DNA of 64,000 nucleotides from Lineus longissimus (Eukaryota > Nemertea > Pilidiophora > Heteronemertea > Lineidae), in assembly GCF_910592395.1 (NCBI RefSeq), contig NC_088326.1:7321001-7385000 (forward strand), in the 5' to 3' direction. Below the pieces are notes generated by a model that saw nothing but the letters and a program-made list of their open reading frames with translations, was not told the DNA's origin and searched no databases. How positions within the stretch are numbered: the stretch's first letter is position 1; the number at the start of each line of letters is the position of its first letter. Both the position numbers and the translations under genes were made by a program. This document shows positions 11,664-23,409 of this stretch, in pieces.

Positions 11664-13663
11664 TACACCATTCTGAGAGCTTCTAGTTCACAATAATCTG
11701 CAATTAGTATGCGGAATATATTTAAACAAAAATTATTCAATGCTGCAACTGTGCCCTTTTTAAAAAATGTCAAATGTAAGTACACGTATGTATTTCTGAA
11801 ACGATGAAAACGAATAGCCAGCTCAAATTAACCCTTTCAATGCAGAAGAAAAATTGGGGACTGGCAATTTTTATTTCAAAAAAATTAATACAAAATTAAA
11901 CATAAAACACTCATCTGATCAAACTGACAACTGTTCTGAAACATATAGACAACTAAAAATATGTCATTTTCAATATGACCAATTACGAAAATTAGATGAC
12001 AATTAGTGTCATATGACCTAAATAGCTAATGAGGTACTGGCATCTTAATAGGTGGCGTTCCCTGTCACTAGGGTATTAATGGTTACTGGTTTTATACCCG
12101 TGGCGCAGGCAGGTTCAAGTGGGCTATACCTTGAACTGCATGTGCCGAACATTGAATTGCACTGAAAATCTCAAAGGATATCAAAGGAGCCATATCGAAG
12201 AGACAAATTAAACCAACCCTTTGTCCACCGACTCGGACCCAGTGGCGTGATGTATGCATGCATATAAAAGTATATCAATTGGTGCAATAGAGATGAGGCA
12301 ATGTCAATATGCCTCATTCCTTAGTCAGCAATAGGCCCCTTTTTATACGGAGAAGAAGGCGAACCCAGATAGGCCTTCACATGTCGGCCTCCAAATGGCT
12401 CGAACCAATTGCACTATCACTACTATAACTTTAAAATACGTGCTCCTCCTACATGTAGCAAGGTCTCGGGCAAGGCACTTAGTCGACAGGCAAGCTAGAA
12501 GTTCAGCACTATGAGCAGCTCTTTGATAAGGCCATGCCACGATCAGAGTGTCTCTTCAGATACATCATCAAGTATTGAAAGCTGTGGTGAGCACATAGGC
12601 AGACAATGGTCACCTTCATTTGAAAATCCCTTCATAATCAAGGTCTAGCTCTGGCTAACACAGCACCCATTACTAAACAATAGACAACCAATTTCACCCC
12701 CAGCTCCTAACTATGGGAAAACGTACTCAAGTACATTTTTGTTTACATTTGAACTTCACACATGCGTTTGTTTACAATTTCATTTCCCGCGAAATCTCAA
12801 AGATCAGGTGACCTGCAATCGTGGATTGAAAATAACATTAATCTGGGTTCAGCAGGTCAGCAGGTACAGGTCGGGCTACTTGTCTCATAACATAACTTCA
12901 TGTGTTTGATGTAACAATACCAAAATAAGGTGTGTAGAAGTGTGACGTCAGTTGCTTTAGTTCAAGAGAATAACTTGCTCATTGCGCTGAATGAGTGCTT
13001 ATCACAATCTCTGACAATTACTGACTTAAAATATTTGTCCTATTATTACTTAATAACTTCTAGAACTTACAGTTTTAAATCGGCCGATCTCCGATGAGTG
13101 ACTGCAGCACGAGATGACTGCAAAATTTGCGCACAACTCGCCACAGCTTTTTGTTTACATCAATAGACAATAACGCAAATACCCTAGTTGACAGCCAGGG
13201 CCATGTTGTGGTGAAGTGTTGCCTCCTTAGCACAACGTGATTAGGAAAATATTTCAAGTATAAAATCCTCACATAAAAAAGTTATAGACTATTCCGATTC
13301 AATTCAAAATATACTTCAGACTGGAAAAGTAGACCATCTGGCTTTTGGAGGGCTGGCACTCAAAGGGTTTACATCACCTATTACGTACAATATCTCAGAA
13401 AAAAAGATTCCTAACAAGTTTGTTCTGTGTTTGTAATGAGAGATTGCCTGCAGATTACTACCCATTAAGGTGCAAGGAGTGTAGCACCCGACACCCTAAA
13501 GTGTACTTCTTCACAAAAAACCAAACACCATCCACAAAAATACATAAATAAATCCTCAATAAAGATGAGACATGGAATGGCATTGTCCTCATGACACTAG
13601 GAATCAATTACCACTCACTGAATCCATACGCTCAGGAATGAAATAGCCTGGGTGAGCTATAAA
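11664..13663. other. Non-coding stretch
   Basis: Nothing recognisable on either strand. Small open frames have no known motifs and no flanking splice logic. Confidence 0.35.
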
Positions 13664-14387
13664 TGAAATGTACGAGGACATTGTGCTCACCTGGTAATGT
13701 TTCAGTGATGGATGAAATGAGAGTGAAGGTCATTCGCCTCTTGAGACATGACCCATAGAATTTTATGACACTGACCTACTTACACTGCAGCTTAAAATTT
13801 TTGTCAACATGTAGAGATAGCCAACAGGTGTGTACATACATGGCCGACGTCTGTTTTTGGCACCAAGATATTTGCCCCTTACATGGCCGATTTAAATCCC
13901 CGATATAGGTCATATGGCAATATTTCGGCACAGAAATTTGGTCAGTCGTGATATATTGAGTTAATGTCTCACGGGTGAACTGTATTTTGAACGATTTTAA
14001 AGGCTTTCTACTTACTCTTTAAGAATTCCAGGACAAATAATGAAGAAATGTGCCACCGTGAAATTTTCTACTTTGACCTCTGTGACCATGAAAAGTGGGT
14101 CAAATCTAAAACCCGGGTATTATGTCATGTATTCTTGTCTGAAGTTACCACAGTAAAAATGTCATGATTCTGACTATGAGATATTGACAGAGAAGGTTTT
14201 CAAAGATGGCGGCCTAGAGCCCAGAAAGTAGGCCAAATTGAGATGATCTTTGGTATATCAAGTCAAGTTGTCATGAAACATCCACACACCAAGTTTCAAT
14301 TTTCTAGACTTAATGGTGAACAAACGTGCCACCATTGTTGATGGACAGACGACGGACAAAATGTGATGACCCAGGTGAGCTAAAAAT
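13664..14387 (+). mobile_element. Diverged relative of the hairpin element (family C)
   Basis: It starts GAAATGTACGAGGACATTGTGCTCACCTG and ends CCAGGTGAGCTAAAAA, the same end signature as family A but with a degenerate interior. Inside are TTTGACCTCTGTGACC (reverse DR3-like) and GACAGACGACGGAC in place of the long GAC tract. It lies directly downstream of the HECT gene stop codon at 14388, so it probably forms the start of that gene's 3' UTR. Confidence 0.7.
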
Positions 14388-14665
14388 TCATATTTTATTG
14401 AACCCAGATGCCAAGCTGTTCTTTATTGCCTGCCCAAGAAAGTCCTTCGCGTCAAACACCACCTTCTTGTCTTTCCTATCCTTCAGGTTTCTTGGCAACC
14501 ACAGCCACAACGCACATGTCGAGGCCGACGGCAACCGTAATGTGCCCTCCTCCTGGTCATAAAACTTCACCACAATTGCGTTGTGGTTAAGCCCCTGAGG
14601 CGGAAGTGAAGCCAGTCCAGTACAAAATTGTAGAACATCATTTATCGTGATATTGTTCTTTTGAT
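14388..14665 (-). CDS. HECT gene, last exon (catalytic Cys region)
   Basis: The acceptor TTTTGCAG precedes AT-CAA-AAG. The frame gives VLQFCTGLASLPPQG and then LRLPSASTCALWLWLP, the HECT C-lobe with the STC motif holding the catalytic-type Cys. It ends SGFNKI and TGA. Family proteins end in a similar xGFxxI. The previous exon ends with one base that completes the first codon here, so the phase fits. The stop codon is within two bases of the end of the family C element. Confidence 0.82.
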
Positions 14666-14988
14666 CTGCAAAATAATAAAATAAAAGTTTTAAAAAAATG
14701 CAGCCAGGCCCCTGTTAAGTGTCGGTTATTTTCCCATTTTCTTGAATATGTAACTGCCTGCATAAAATTGGAGGTGGGGTTAAATTATCGAGGGATGAAT
14801 TATCCGGGCAAGTGTTTTGCTGCGGAACAAATTTCCACAGTCCCTGTAACCTTTTGGTAGGTCACACCTAAAGAAATAGATGGCAGGACTCCCGGTCTAT
14901 ACCGGGTGTGGGCCAGGGGTACAGTACACTCCCCAAACCCTGCAGTAGTGAAAGCATTAAGCAAACCAGCTCGATCATTGATACTTAC

Positions 14989-15233
14989 TCTCACAACTCT
15001 GAAGGAACCTTTCGAAAGTTAACATTGTTACTTTCTCCTCCTCATGCTGGGCCTTGTTGTCCTCTTTCTTGGTGTACTGGATTCGGTACATCGATTTCAA
15101 TGTTTTGCGGGTAAGTGATTTATCACCCCCGCACATGCAATTTTGAAAGTCTGTTGGCTTCTTCCCCATTACTGTGAACAGATCACCAAGGCTGTTCATA
15201 CCACTGGTGAACTGATCGATGGCCGGCTTTACT
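14989..15233 (-). CDS. HECT gene, penultimate exon
   Basis: Acceptor TTTTTTGCAG, donor GAGA/GTAAGTAT. The product reads VKPAIDQFTSGMNSLG, then FERFLQSCE, matching the part of G2E3-like HECT domains just before the C-lobe. Its phase fits both neighbours. The upstream intron carries family A copy 3. Confidence 0.8.
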
Positions 15234-15519
15234 CTGCAAAAAAGTGTAGGTCTCAATTACATGTTTAAATGTAAGTTCATATATAGAGCTCATAATACCG
15301 TAAAAAAGTCTCTAAGGACTTTACAATTATTTCCCCAGCCTAATAAGTTTTTGAGTAAAGAGTGGCACTGGCTCGACCACCGTGCACTGCGCTCCCCATG
15401 TTGTCTCAAATTAAGATAGAGGGTCAAACTCAAAACATGTATTACATGTGATTAGCATTCAGCTGATTAAGGCCATACAGTCCGAAGCATGAAATGTTCA
15501 TGCGATAAAGCCAAAAACA

Positions 15520-16552
15520 TGAAATGGCCAGGGCCATTGTGCTCACCTCATGTGGAGGAAAGATGGATAAAGAGCATGGTCTTGTGTCATGTAGTGTTAG
15601 GTTTGATGTAGGTCCAAGCAATTACAATTTCCCCAAAATGGCCAATTTACAGTACATTCGACCTCTGTGACCTTGAAAAGTAGGTCAAATCAAAGAAGAC
15701 CCGGGTGACACATTGAATGGTTGTTAGAATTAGATGTACCTATGATATAAAATTGGTGCCAATCGGGCAAGTCATTACTAGGAATAATGGCATTTTGAAG
15801 AATTTAGGATTTGGCCCCCTCCCTGGAGGCCAAACGGCAAATCAGATCGCACCAAACTTCGGTACCTGAGATCACCTGACCAAGGGGTACATGTGTACTT
15901 AATTTGTGATCAATAGTCATTGCAGTTAAGAAACATGCCATAGTTACGGCCTGACGGCGAATTTACGCCATTTGACCTCTGTGACCTTGACAAGAAGGTC
16001 AAATTAAAAACCTGTGTGACATATACTGTATGGTGGTTAGATGTACCCATGATATCAAATTAGTGGCAATCGGGCAAGAAGTTAAGGAATAATCACATTT
16101 TTAAGGTTTTTGGATTTTGCCCCCTGGTGGTCAAGTGGTGAATCATATTGGACCAAACTTTGGTCCCTGAGATCACCTGACTAAGGGGTGAATGTGTACC
16201 AAATTTGGTATCAATAGTCATAGCAGTTTAGAAACGTGCCATCGTTACATCCTAACGGCTAATTTACACCATTTGACCTCTGTGACCTTGAAAAGGAGGT
16301 CAAATCAAAAACCCGGAGGATATATGATGCACCTTTGCTAGAAGTACCTACCATATTTTTTTCAAAATTTCCCGACTACTATTAAGGGAGATATTGCATA
16401 TTTTTTAACGTTTGGCCCCCTGGTGGCCAAACCATGAAACGAATCGGACCGAAACTTGGTCTCCCAGGTGTCATTACATAAGGGTACATGTGTACCAAGT
16501 TTCAACTCAATAGCTCTAACAGTTACGAAACGTGCCCTGCTAACGGACGACG

Positions 16553-16590
<38 letters not shown>

Positions 16591-16650
16591 CGACGACGAC
16601 GACGACGGACGACGGACGCCACGGTATGGGATAAGCTCACCTCGAGAGCT
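15520..16650 (+). mobile_element. Hairpin-ended element, family A copy 3 (intronic)
   Basis: Begins TGAAATGGCCAGGGCC and ends near AGCTCACCTCGAGAGCT. The terminal hairpin is shortened: the GCTAAGAGGTGAGCTAAAAA tip is lost. It has about 24 GAC triplets with one GCC interruption (16545-16618). Internal DR3 and CTCF-type motifs are present. It lies in an intron of the HECT gene, antisense to it. Confidence 0.85.
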
Positions 16651-16740
16651 ATTCATTTGATTCATGATTTTACCAAGATGCAGCAACCCAATCACAATCA
16701 CACACACATTTCAAAGAAAAACAATAATACTGACACATAC

Positions 16741-16898
16741 CTATAAAACAAATAGAATGCAATTAAATGCCTCAGGAGTGGTGTCCTTTGATTGAGGGAC
16801 TTCATCCCAATGATCTGGGGGCAACCGCGATCGTATCCCCAATCTGCAAGTTCCCTGCAGACCTGGCAGAACTCCTGATCAGTCTTGCACTCCTTCAA
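16741..16898 (-). CDS. HECT gene, internal exon
   Basis: Acceptor TTTGTTTCAG, donor ATAG/GTATGT. Translates to LKECKTDQEFCQVCRELAD, later HLIAFYLFYR, corresponding to the middle of the HECT N-lobe in this family. It ends two bases into a codon that the next exon (starting A-GTA-AAG) completes. Confidence 0.72.
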
Positions 16899-17274
16899 CT
16901 GAAACAAATTAATTAATTTCAAATGATGATGATAATATAAAACATCTGCAATCGGGGTTGTCTCTACCACTCATATTTCCATTGGCTTAATATGGGACTC
17001 TGTTATTGTTGTGTCTGTAACCTTGATGTGGTGTACATGTAAGAGCTTGCATGCTTCATTGACCTGGATGGCAATGCTAGGTGAAAACTCCTGGCAGGTT
17101 CAACCATGCCAGATTGGGTGAAGGCGAGAAGTCAGATGAAAATCAGACTCCTGGTGCTCTGTTGGGGGGGGGGGGGGGATTCGGCATGGCATCCCTAAAA
17201 GTCAAGTAAACCACTTCTGAAAAGTGTTCAAAAGTACCCCACACATGAGAGACTTGAAATGGATTCGCATTTAC

Positions 17275-17533
17275 CTTGTTTAATTTATTCTGCACATCAA
17301 TATCTGGCACATGGCTGACATCCTCATCTTCAATGACTCCACCGGTCATCAGTGACCACACTTGGTTGCTGAGGTACTTAAGACCGGGGCCACCATGGAG
17401 CAAGCTCCATGCCAGGAAATGACCAGCCTGGAAGTACCTCTTCTCCTCCAGATGGCTAATGTTCAGTGAGAAGGAACGCTTCTCCAACTCACCATCGAAA
17501 CAATCGCCTACAACTATTGCGTTCAGTAGGAGG
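17275..17533 (-). CDS. HECT gene, internal exon with LLHGGP motif
   Basis: Acceptor TTTTTCAG, donor AAG/GTAAAT. Reads LLLNAIVVGDCFDGE, then YFQAGHFLAWSLLHGGPG and LKYLSNQVWSLM. The AG...SLLHGGP block is a strong signature of G2E3-like HECT domains. The phase matches the exons on both sides. The borders may be off by one base because a G run makes counting hard here. Confidence 0.78.
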
Positions 17534-17892
17534 CTGAAAAACAAATATCATGGATTTCAGGACAATCAAAGTATCAAATAACCTGAAATATCATCAACTA
17601 TGTCATTTTTTGTTGAAATCCTTCTTATCCAGAACAAGATCAGAACTATATAACACAATCCAGATAAAATATGGGTGTCTATCCCGAAAATCCCGGCCGT
17701 TTTTTGGTCTATCCTGGCGTCACCAAAAAGACCATTCCCCTCTATGCCAAATTCTGTGGTGGACCTATGCGAAATTCAGATTGGCAAAAACAACAATGGG
17801 AAAACTTGGCAATCTCTCCCATAACTGAAATGAAGTTGTTGGTTCAATATTTTAAAGTTTAGAAGTACACTGGTGATTCAAACACAACATAC

Positions 17893-18185
17893 CTAAAATA
17901 TTCCCTCATCGGCCCGCCAAGATCGGTGGCATCTTCCCCAGCGAATTCTACTTCAGGGACAGCATTAAAGTTGAAATTTTCATCCTCCTCTACTGCTTCC
18001 TCTGTACTCTCCAGGACATCTGCCCGGTTGACCAGTACACTAGTCTTAATTTCCCAGTTGGTTCCCTGGTGGCAATTTGGAAATTGATGATCAAGTCCTC
18101 TGCGGATATTGGCTTTTTGGGCGGTTGCGAAAGAATACTTGCGGCCAGAGCTGCAACCATATCCTCATCTTCTATGTTATCCACC
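17893..18185 (-). CDS. HECT gene, exon with UIM-like motif and start of HECT domain
   Basis: Acceptor ATTATTTTAG, donor TTTTAG/GTATGT. The first part reads NIEDEDMVAALAASILSQ, an acidic-Ala-x3-Ser pattern like a ubiquitin-interacting motif. The second part, in a different frame, reads SVLVNRADVLESTEEA and then FAGEDATDLGGPMREYF, the classic HECT entry motif. The switch lies near 18,050, around a GGGAAA run, and looks like one missing base. The N-terminal part ends in a stop soon after if read straight through. This is either a real disabling mutation or an assembly error. Confidence 0.7.
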
Positions 18186-18803
18186 CTAAAATAATCATTT
18201 AGAAAAAAGATGGTCGATGTAAGTGGATGTGCAAAAAATAGGTCAATTAGAGATATTTCACATTTATCTTTGGAACAAATAATTTTACACCTAGTCCCAG
18301 CTCATCAAAATGCTAGAGCCAGCAAACAGCTGATCAGGCCAGAACTTATCCTGGTGTCTGTAGCTTTAATATGACCAGTTTTTCCTAAAAATTTGTTGCG
18401 CTTGAAGACTTGGGAGGCGCATCACAGCATTTTGGCACTTGATGTAATAAAAGTGCCAGTATGGAATTTAAATCCCTGATTGGATTAATACATTTCTCGC
18501 AGGGATTATGGCAATATCTGCATCTACTCTTTAAAGCGCAAAATTACCAATGAAGTGTCCTTCTCATGAAATGAAAATTTTCAGCCGTTTAGGTACATGT
18601 ATTTGTAAGAGAAATCTTGGGAGTCCAGTTATCCTGTGGTGTGCAAAACAAAAACAGGGGTCTAAGTCTGAAAATGCCAGTTGCCAACCAATTATTATGA
18701 AATTCAAATACAATGTGTCATTATAGAGCAAAAGTAGTTAGCACTTTGATTGCTTAGGTTAGGTTTATGATAAATGATAAACTTGCTAGATTGACTAACT
18801 TAC
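18186..18803. other. Intron sequence, no features seen
   Basis: Lies between two predicted exons of the HECT gene. No mobile element signature recognised. Confidence 0.4.
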
Positions 18804-18851
18804 CCTATGCACAGATCGTCTGCTTGTCCTTTGCACTGCATTGTTCTGATT
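18804..18851 (-). CDS. Candidate 48-bp linker exon of the HECT gene
   Basis: Acceptor GTGCTTTCAG, donor AGG/GTAAGT, 16 open codons (begins NQNNAVQRTS). Short and of low complexity. Supported only by splice sites and position. Its phase does not match the next exon cleanly. Confidence 0.4.
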
Positions 18852-19251
18852 CTGAAAGCACAACACAAGAAAATGTGAAAAACGAAACAATGCATTATAT
18901 AACAAGTAATAATAATTATGGATGCATGCGCAGAGAATCGAGTTGTCGTCTATTCATGTAGAGTACAGGATTTTAATACTGTTTGGCCATTGTGTTCGTC
19001 CTTTCTGTCAATAGACAACAACTCTACTAGCAACTAAGAGTTGGACCACAATACAACTAGGCATCAGCATCTAATTCCCTGTGTATTCCAGTACAAAGTG
19101 GCATAGTGCACTAAGTAAATACAAGACAAGTGATGGAAAACAACTCAACTCCCAATGCACAAAATTGGCTCACTTCTAATTCCCACACAACTGATCACTC
19201 CCAATCATAAACATAGAGGGGAAAATCGGAAAATTGCGTGTACGTACTAAA

Positions 19252-20313
19252 AAATGGCCAGGGCCATTGTGCTCACCTCATGTGGAGGAAAGATGGATAA
19301 AGAGCATGGTCTTGTGTCATGTAGTGTTAGGTTTGATGTAGGTCCAAGCAATTACAATTTCCCCAAAATGGCCAATTTACAGTACATTCGACCTCTGTGA
19401 CCTTGAAAAGTAGGTCAAATCAAAGAAGACCCGGGTGACACATTGAATGGTTGTTAGAATTAGATGTACCTATGATATAAAATTGGTGCCAATCGGGCAA
19501 GTCATTACTAGGAATAATGGCATTTTGAAGAATTTAGGATTTGGCCCCCTCCCTGGAGGCCAAACGGCAAATCATATCGCACCAAACTTCAGTACCTGAG
19601 ATCACCTGACCAAGGGGTACATGTGTACTTAATTTGTGATCAATAGTCATTGCAGTTAAGAAACGTGCCATTGTTACGGCCTGACGGCGAATTTACGCCA
19701 TTTGACCTCTGTGACCTTGACAAGAAGGTCAAATTAAAAACCTGTGTGACATATACTGTATGGTGGTTAGATGTACCCATGATATCAAATTGGTGGCAAT
19801 CGGGCACGCAGTTAAGGAATAATCACATTTTTAAGGTTTTTGGATTTTGCCCCCTGGTGGTCAAGTGGTGAATCATATTGGACCAAACTTCGGTCCCTGA
19901 GATCACCTGACTAAGGGGTAAATGTGTACCAAATTTGGTATCAATAGTCATTGCAGTTTAGAAACGTGCCATCGTTACATCCTAACGGCCAATTTACACC
20001 ATTTGACCTCTGTGACCTTGAAAAGGAGGTCAAATCAAAAACCCGGAGGATATATGATGCACCTTTGCTAGAAGTACCTACCATATTTTTTTCAAAATTT
20101 CCCGACTACTATTGAGGGAGATATTGCATATTTTCACTTTTAACGTTTGGCCCCCTGGTGGCCAAACCATGAAACGAATCGGACCGAAACTTGGTCTCCC
20201 AGGTGTCATTACATAAGGGTACATGTGTACCAAGTTTCAACTCAATAGCTCTAACAGTTACGAAACGTGCCCTGCTAACGGACGACGGACGACAACGACG
20301 ACGACGACGACGC

Positions 20314-20358
<45 letters not shown>

Positions 20359-20414
20359 ACGACGGACGCCACGGTATGGGATAAGCTCACCTCTGCTAAG
20401 AGGTGAGCTAAAAA
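19252..20414 (+). mobile_element. Hairpin-ended element, family A copy 4 (intronic)
   Basis: Starts AAAATGGCCAGGGCC after GTACTA and ends with the full hairpin (20384-20409) and CTAAAAA. The bases ACTA occur on both sides, a possible 4-bp target duplication. The GAC tract (about 20283-20360) carries one CAAC and one GCC interruption. Confidence 0.85.
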
Positions 20415-20536
20415 CTAGTGAGTACATGCTATTAAGAATAGCCCCAAAATGTTAAACTAATCTTAGAATACAAATCAAACTCATATTCATTTAGCTCTTG
20501 TCTTTAGTTGCCATTTAAACTAAAACAGTAACATAC

Positions 20537-20608
20537 ATCAAAGTCTAGCATTGCAGCTGCAGTAACAGGCAGGATTTCTGGCAAAGTATCATCATCAATG
20601 TTGGTCCC
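20537..20608 (-). CDS. Candidate 72-bp linker exon of the HECT gene
   Basis: Acceptor ATTTTGCAG, donor GAT/GTATGT, 24 open codons reading GTNIDDDTLPEILPVTAA. Acidic and hydrophobic. No domain recognised. Phase 0 on both sides, like its neighbours. Confidence 0.5.
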
Positions 20609-20921
20609 CTGCAAAATAAAATATATATTGACCGTCTGACACTAAAGAAATTTTAAAATATCCCACATCCCAAGAAAACGCCAAAGTAAATTGCCATGAT
20701 CAGTGAGCCACTGGCACAGGTGACATGTTGTAAACAACGCTCCAACTAGCCTTCTAAAAGTTACTTGTTTTATCCATAGGTTTATGCCATAGCTTTGTGC
20801 TTATTCATTTAACATTTCCAAAACATATTGCTAACAGATTATATGAAGATTGATATTTTTCTTCCGATAAGAGAACATTCAATATTACTAAGGCAAGAAT
20901 CCATTGGGTAGGCCTACTCAC

Positions 20922-20990
20922 CAAGACAGATTGATCAACCACAGCGGTTGATGCTGGAGGGTTTTTCATACTTGGACGTCGAGTGCTGGC
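20922..20990 (-). CDS. Candidate 69-bp exon, paralogous to the 31.1-kb exon
   Basis: Acceptor CTTTTTGCAG, donor TTG/GTGAGTAGG. Reads ASTRRPSMKNPPASTA, then VVDQSVL. An exon with the same borders, phase and flanking intron words lies at 31140-31217, reading ASTRGRNV...PASTAAVVDESVL. The pair is best explained by a local exon duplication. Confidence 0.6.
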
Positions 20991-21222
20991 CTGCAAAAAG
21001 ATGACGGTTGGATAAAAGAACCTTCGAAAATATTTTAATTTCAATTATATTCATTAAAAATTTACAAAATGAATTGCTAGATAAGAGAATTGATAAGAGA
21101 ATATTCCATATAACTAAGGAAAGAATCCATCATAAGCAGATAAAACAGGCCTGTATCTGCAGTGACTTTACAAATCTTTACCCAAATACTACTAGTAAAT
21201 ATGAAATGTGAAGAACATGTAC

Positions 21223-21273
21223 CTCAGGCTGGTTCCCAGTTGATGAAGAGGATGAAGCTATTGGCGAAGTATG
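21223..21273 (-). CDS. Candidate 51-bp Ser-rich exon of the HECT gene
   Basis: Acceptor TTCCTTGCAG, donor GAG/GTACAT. Reads HTSPIASSSSSTGNQPE. A low-complexity linker in phase 0. Confidence 0.45.
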
Positions 21274-21568
21274 CTGCAAGGAATAAACAAATTTACAAGT
21301 TAATAATCAGGAGGTTTGAGTTTAAATTTCAGAAAGATCGTGCTGTTCCGTCTCAGCGCCCTTGAGCAAGCCATTACCCCAACATTGCTATGAAGTTTAA
21401 ATGCAATGGGTGCCCTAATGATGTTTAGAATCTGATTGTCACCAACTTTGGTGGTGAATGCATAAGTGCAAGCACAAGACAGTCACAAAACGTGCACTGA
21501 AAGAGGCTCAAAATGAAACCACAGAGCTGATATAAAATTAATGCTCAATTTTATACTTATTTCCTCTC

Positions 21569-21738
21569 TGTCCCACTGAACATTTATTAACACCGGGCTA
21601 TTTATACCCAGGTCGAATAAACTTTCTGACGGAACAGAGTCTGCAATACTTGAGTGGACCACTTGTATTTGTCCGGGTATCATCATGTAAAACTGTTGAC
21701 TCGAATCTTCCTGAGCACCAATAAAATCAACCAATACC
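21569..21738 (-). CDS. Candidate exon, HECT gene region
   Basis: After an acceptor ATCTACCTACAG the frame stays open for about 60 codons (VLVDFIGAQEDSSQQFYM, later SLFDLGINSPVLINVQW). The composition looks coding, but no domain is recognised and the donor is unclear (possibly ATAA/GTATAA, which would not be phase 0). Confidence 0.35.
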
Positions 21739-21802
21739 TGTAGGTAGATGATGCGTGAGGAAAGAAAAGAAAATGAATTATGAAAATGTCTAAGGTCGAT
21801 TG

Positions 21803-21951
21803 ATATAAAATTGGTGGCAATCAGGGAAGAAATTAAGGAATAATAGAATTTGAAGTATTTCAGATTCACAACAGCTCTGACAGTAACAAAGTGTGCCGAG
21901 CTAATGGACGACTGACGACACACCAAAGCAAAAGCTCAGGTGAGCTAAAAG
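21803..21951 (+). repeat. Truncated end of a hairpin-element relative
   Basis: Contains AAATTGGTGGCAATCAGG, as in family A unit 2, then GGACGACTGACGACAC and AGGTGAGCTAAAAG, the family end signature. The left part is missing. Confidence 0.55.
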
Positions 21952-22138
21952 GGTGTCAACATGATCTGCCCAGGATATGTCGAGCATGATCTTTTGAAAC
22001 ATATCAATCAATTGATATAAACATCATAATGAGCTCAGCAGTGCGGTTACAATTCCAAGTTAGCAACACTTACAGACACATTTTCTTGGGGCAAAAATCT
22101 GCACGTGCCCTGCTTGCCTCCTGGCAGTCTGATTTTTA

Positions 22139-22510
22139 TTAGCTCAGCTGACAAAGTCAGCGGAGCTAGTAGAATAGCTGTTCAAATGGTGTCCGTCCTG
22201 CAATCCATCCATCCATCTAGGGACCAATCTGTGGACAAAATTGGACATTTCTGACCGGGAAGGCCCAGCCACTTCGTTGACGGTGGTAAATTAGGAGTTG
22301 CCCAAGGTGAACTCAAAAAACGAAAAATCAGCTCGATCCGACCTATATTAAGAGAATGAGGTCATTTCGCGTTTAGATTTCTTTCCCTTTTTACCTCGGT
22401 CCACAGAGCAAATATTGATTTCAAATATGGCTGAATATTTTTTAATATTTTTTCATTTTTTACTTTTAATGGAATTAATATAGTTTTCACCGCCAGTTGG
22501 CGCTGCAGGC
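22139..22510 (-). repeat. Possible related element with a different hairpin end
   Basis: Begins TTAGCTCAGCTGACAAAGTCAGCGGAGCT, an imperfect hairpin in the same position and style as the AGCTCACC hairpin, followed by GTCCGTCCTG. The rest is unlike family A. The right end is not defined. Confidence 0.35.
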
Positions 22511-23409
22511 ACATTGACTGAATTTTGGCGATTTCAAATTTGGCGGTGGCTCAACTTTTTGCAAGCAGTGCTGCCGATTGGCTTACTGGACTTTGCGCAA
22601 CGAAACGAAACAAGCGAAATGGGGAGCGACCATTATGTTTTTACCCCGGTACTCTGGCCTGAAAATTTGTTCGGACCTCGATCGAAGAAGGTACGACAAA
22701 CAATTAATTAATCAAACCCTTATGAGGTTCATTCATTTGAAGTAGAGAGGGTAACGTACATTGTGTACACAAATCAAACACACACGCAGTGCTTGCATGC
22801 ATTGCAGAGAACGACTTTTGAGTGATGACCCACACCCACCCAGGCAGCTGAGACACATGTCTTGTTGGACATACCTACCGATTTTTACTAAATAAAAGCA
22901 TAACTTCATCACACTTTTCGGGGTTGAAAACGTACTCACGTAAATTAACAAAATTATTGGAAGCTCAAATGTCTGAATGTAATGTATGCGCGTAATGTAT
23001 ACTCTCAGCAAGCAAATAGTTGTGATCGTCGGTTTTTGATACGAATCGTTTCCTGTATGGCCGTTACAAGCCGTTGTCTGAATATGATGTGAACCTGTTT
23101 ACCGTTCAATGCTGCTCCCTGTGACGCTGTACCCGCAAATGTTCAATGAAAAAAATGCTGGATAATGACTTACACGGCTTGTTCGCATCGTAAACATAGT
23201 GGTACCCGCGTAAACTGTATTTGCATTTGGCCTAATTTTACAACGATTACTCCTCATGTAACCACGATCTAGGATGGACAGGCTGTGTATTATGAATAGG
23301 AAAAGTCACCTAGGTACCGTTGCGTAGAATAGTTTTTTGGCGAAATATTGCGCAAAGTCCAGTAAGCCCTGCTGATTGGCCGATCGATAGAAGAGATGCC
23401 ACCATTTAA
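22511..23409. other. Intron sequence, no features seen
   Basis: Short open frames only. No motif or repeat family recognised. Confidence 0.35.
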
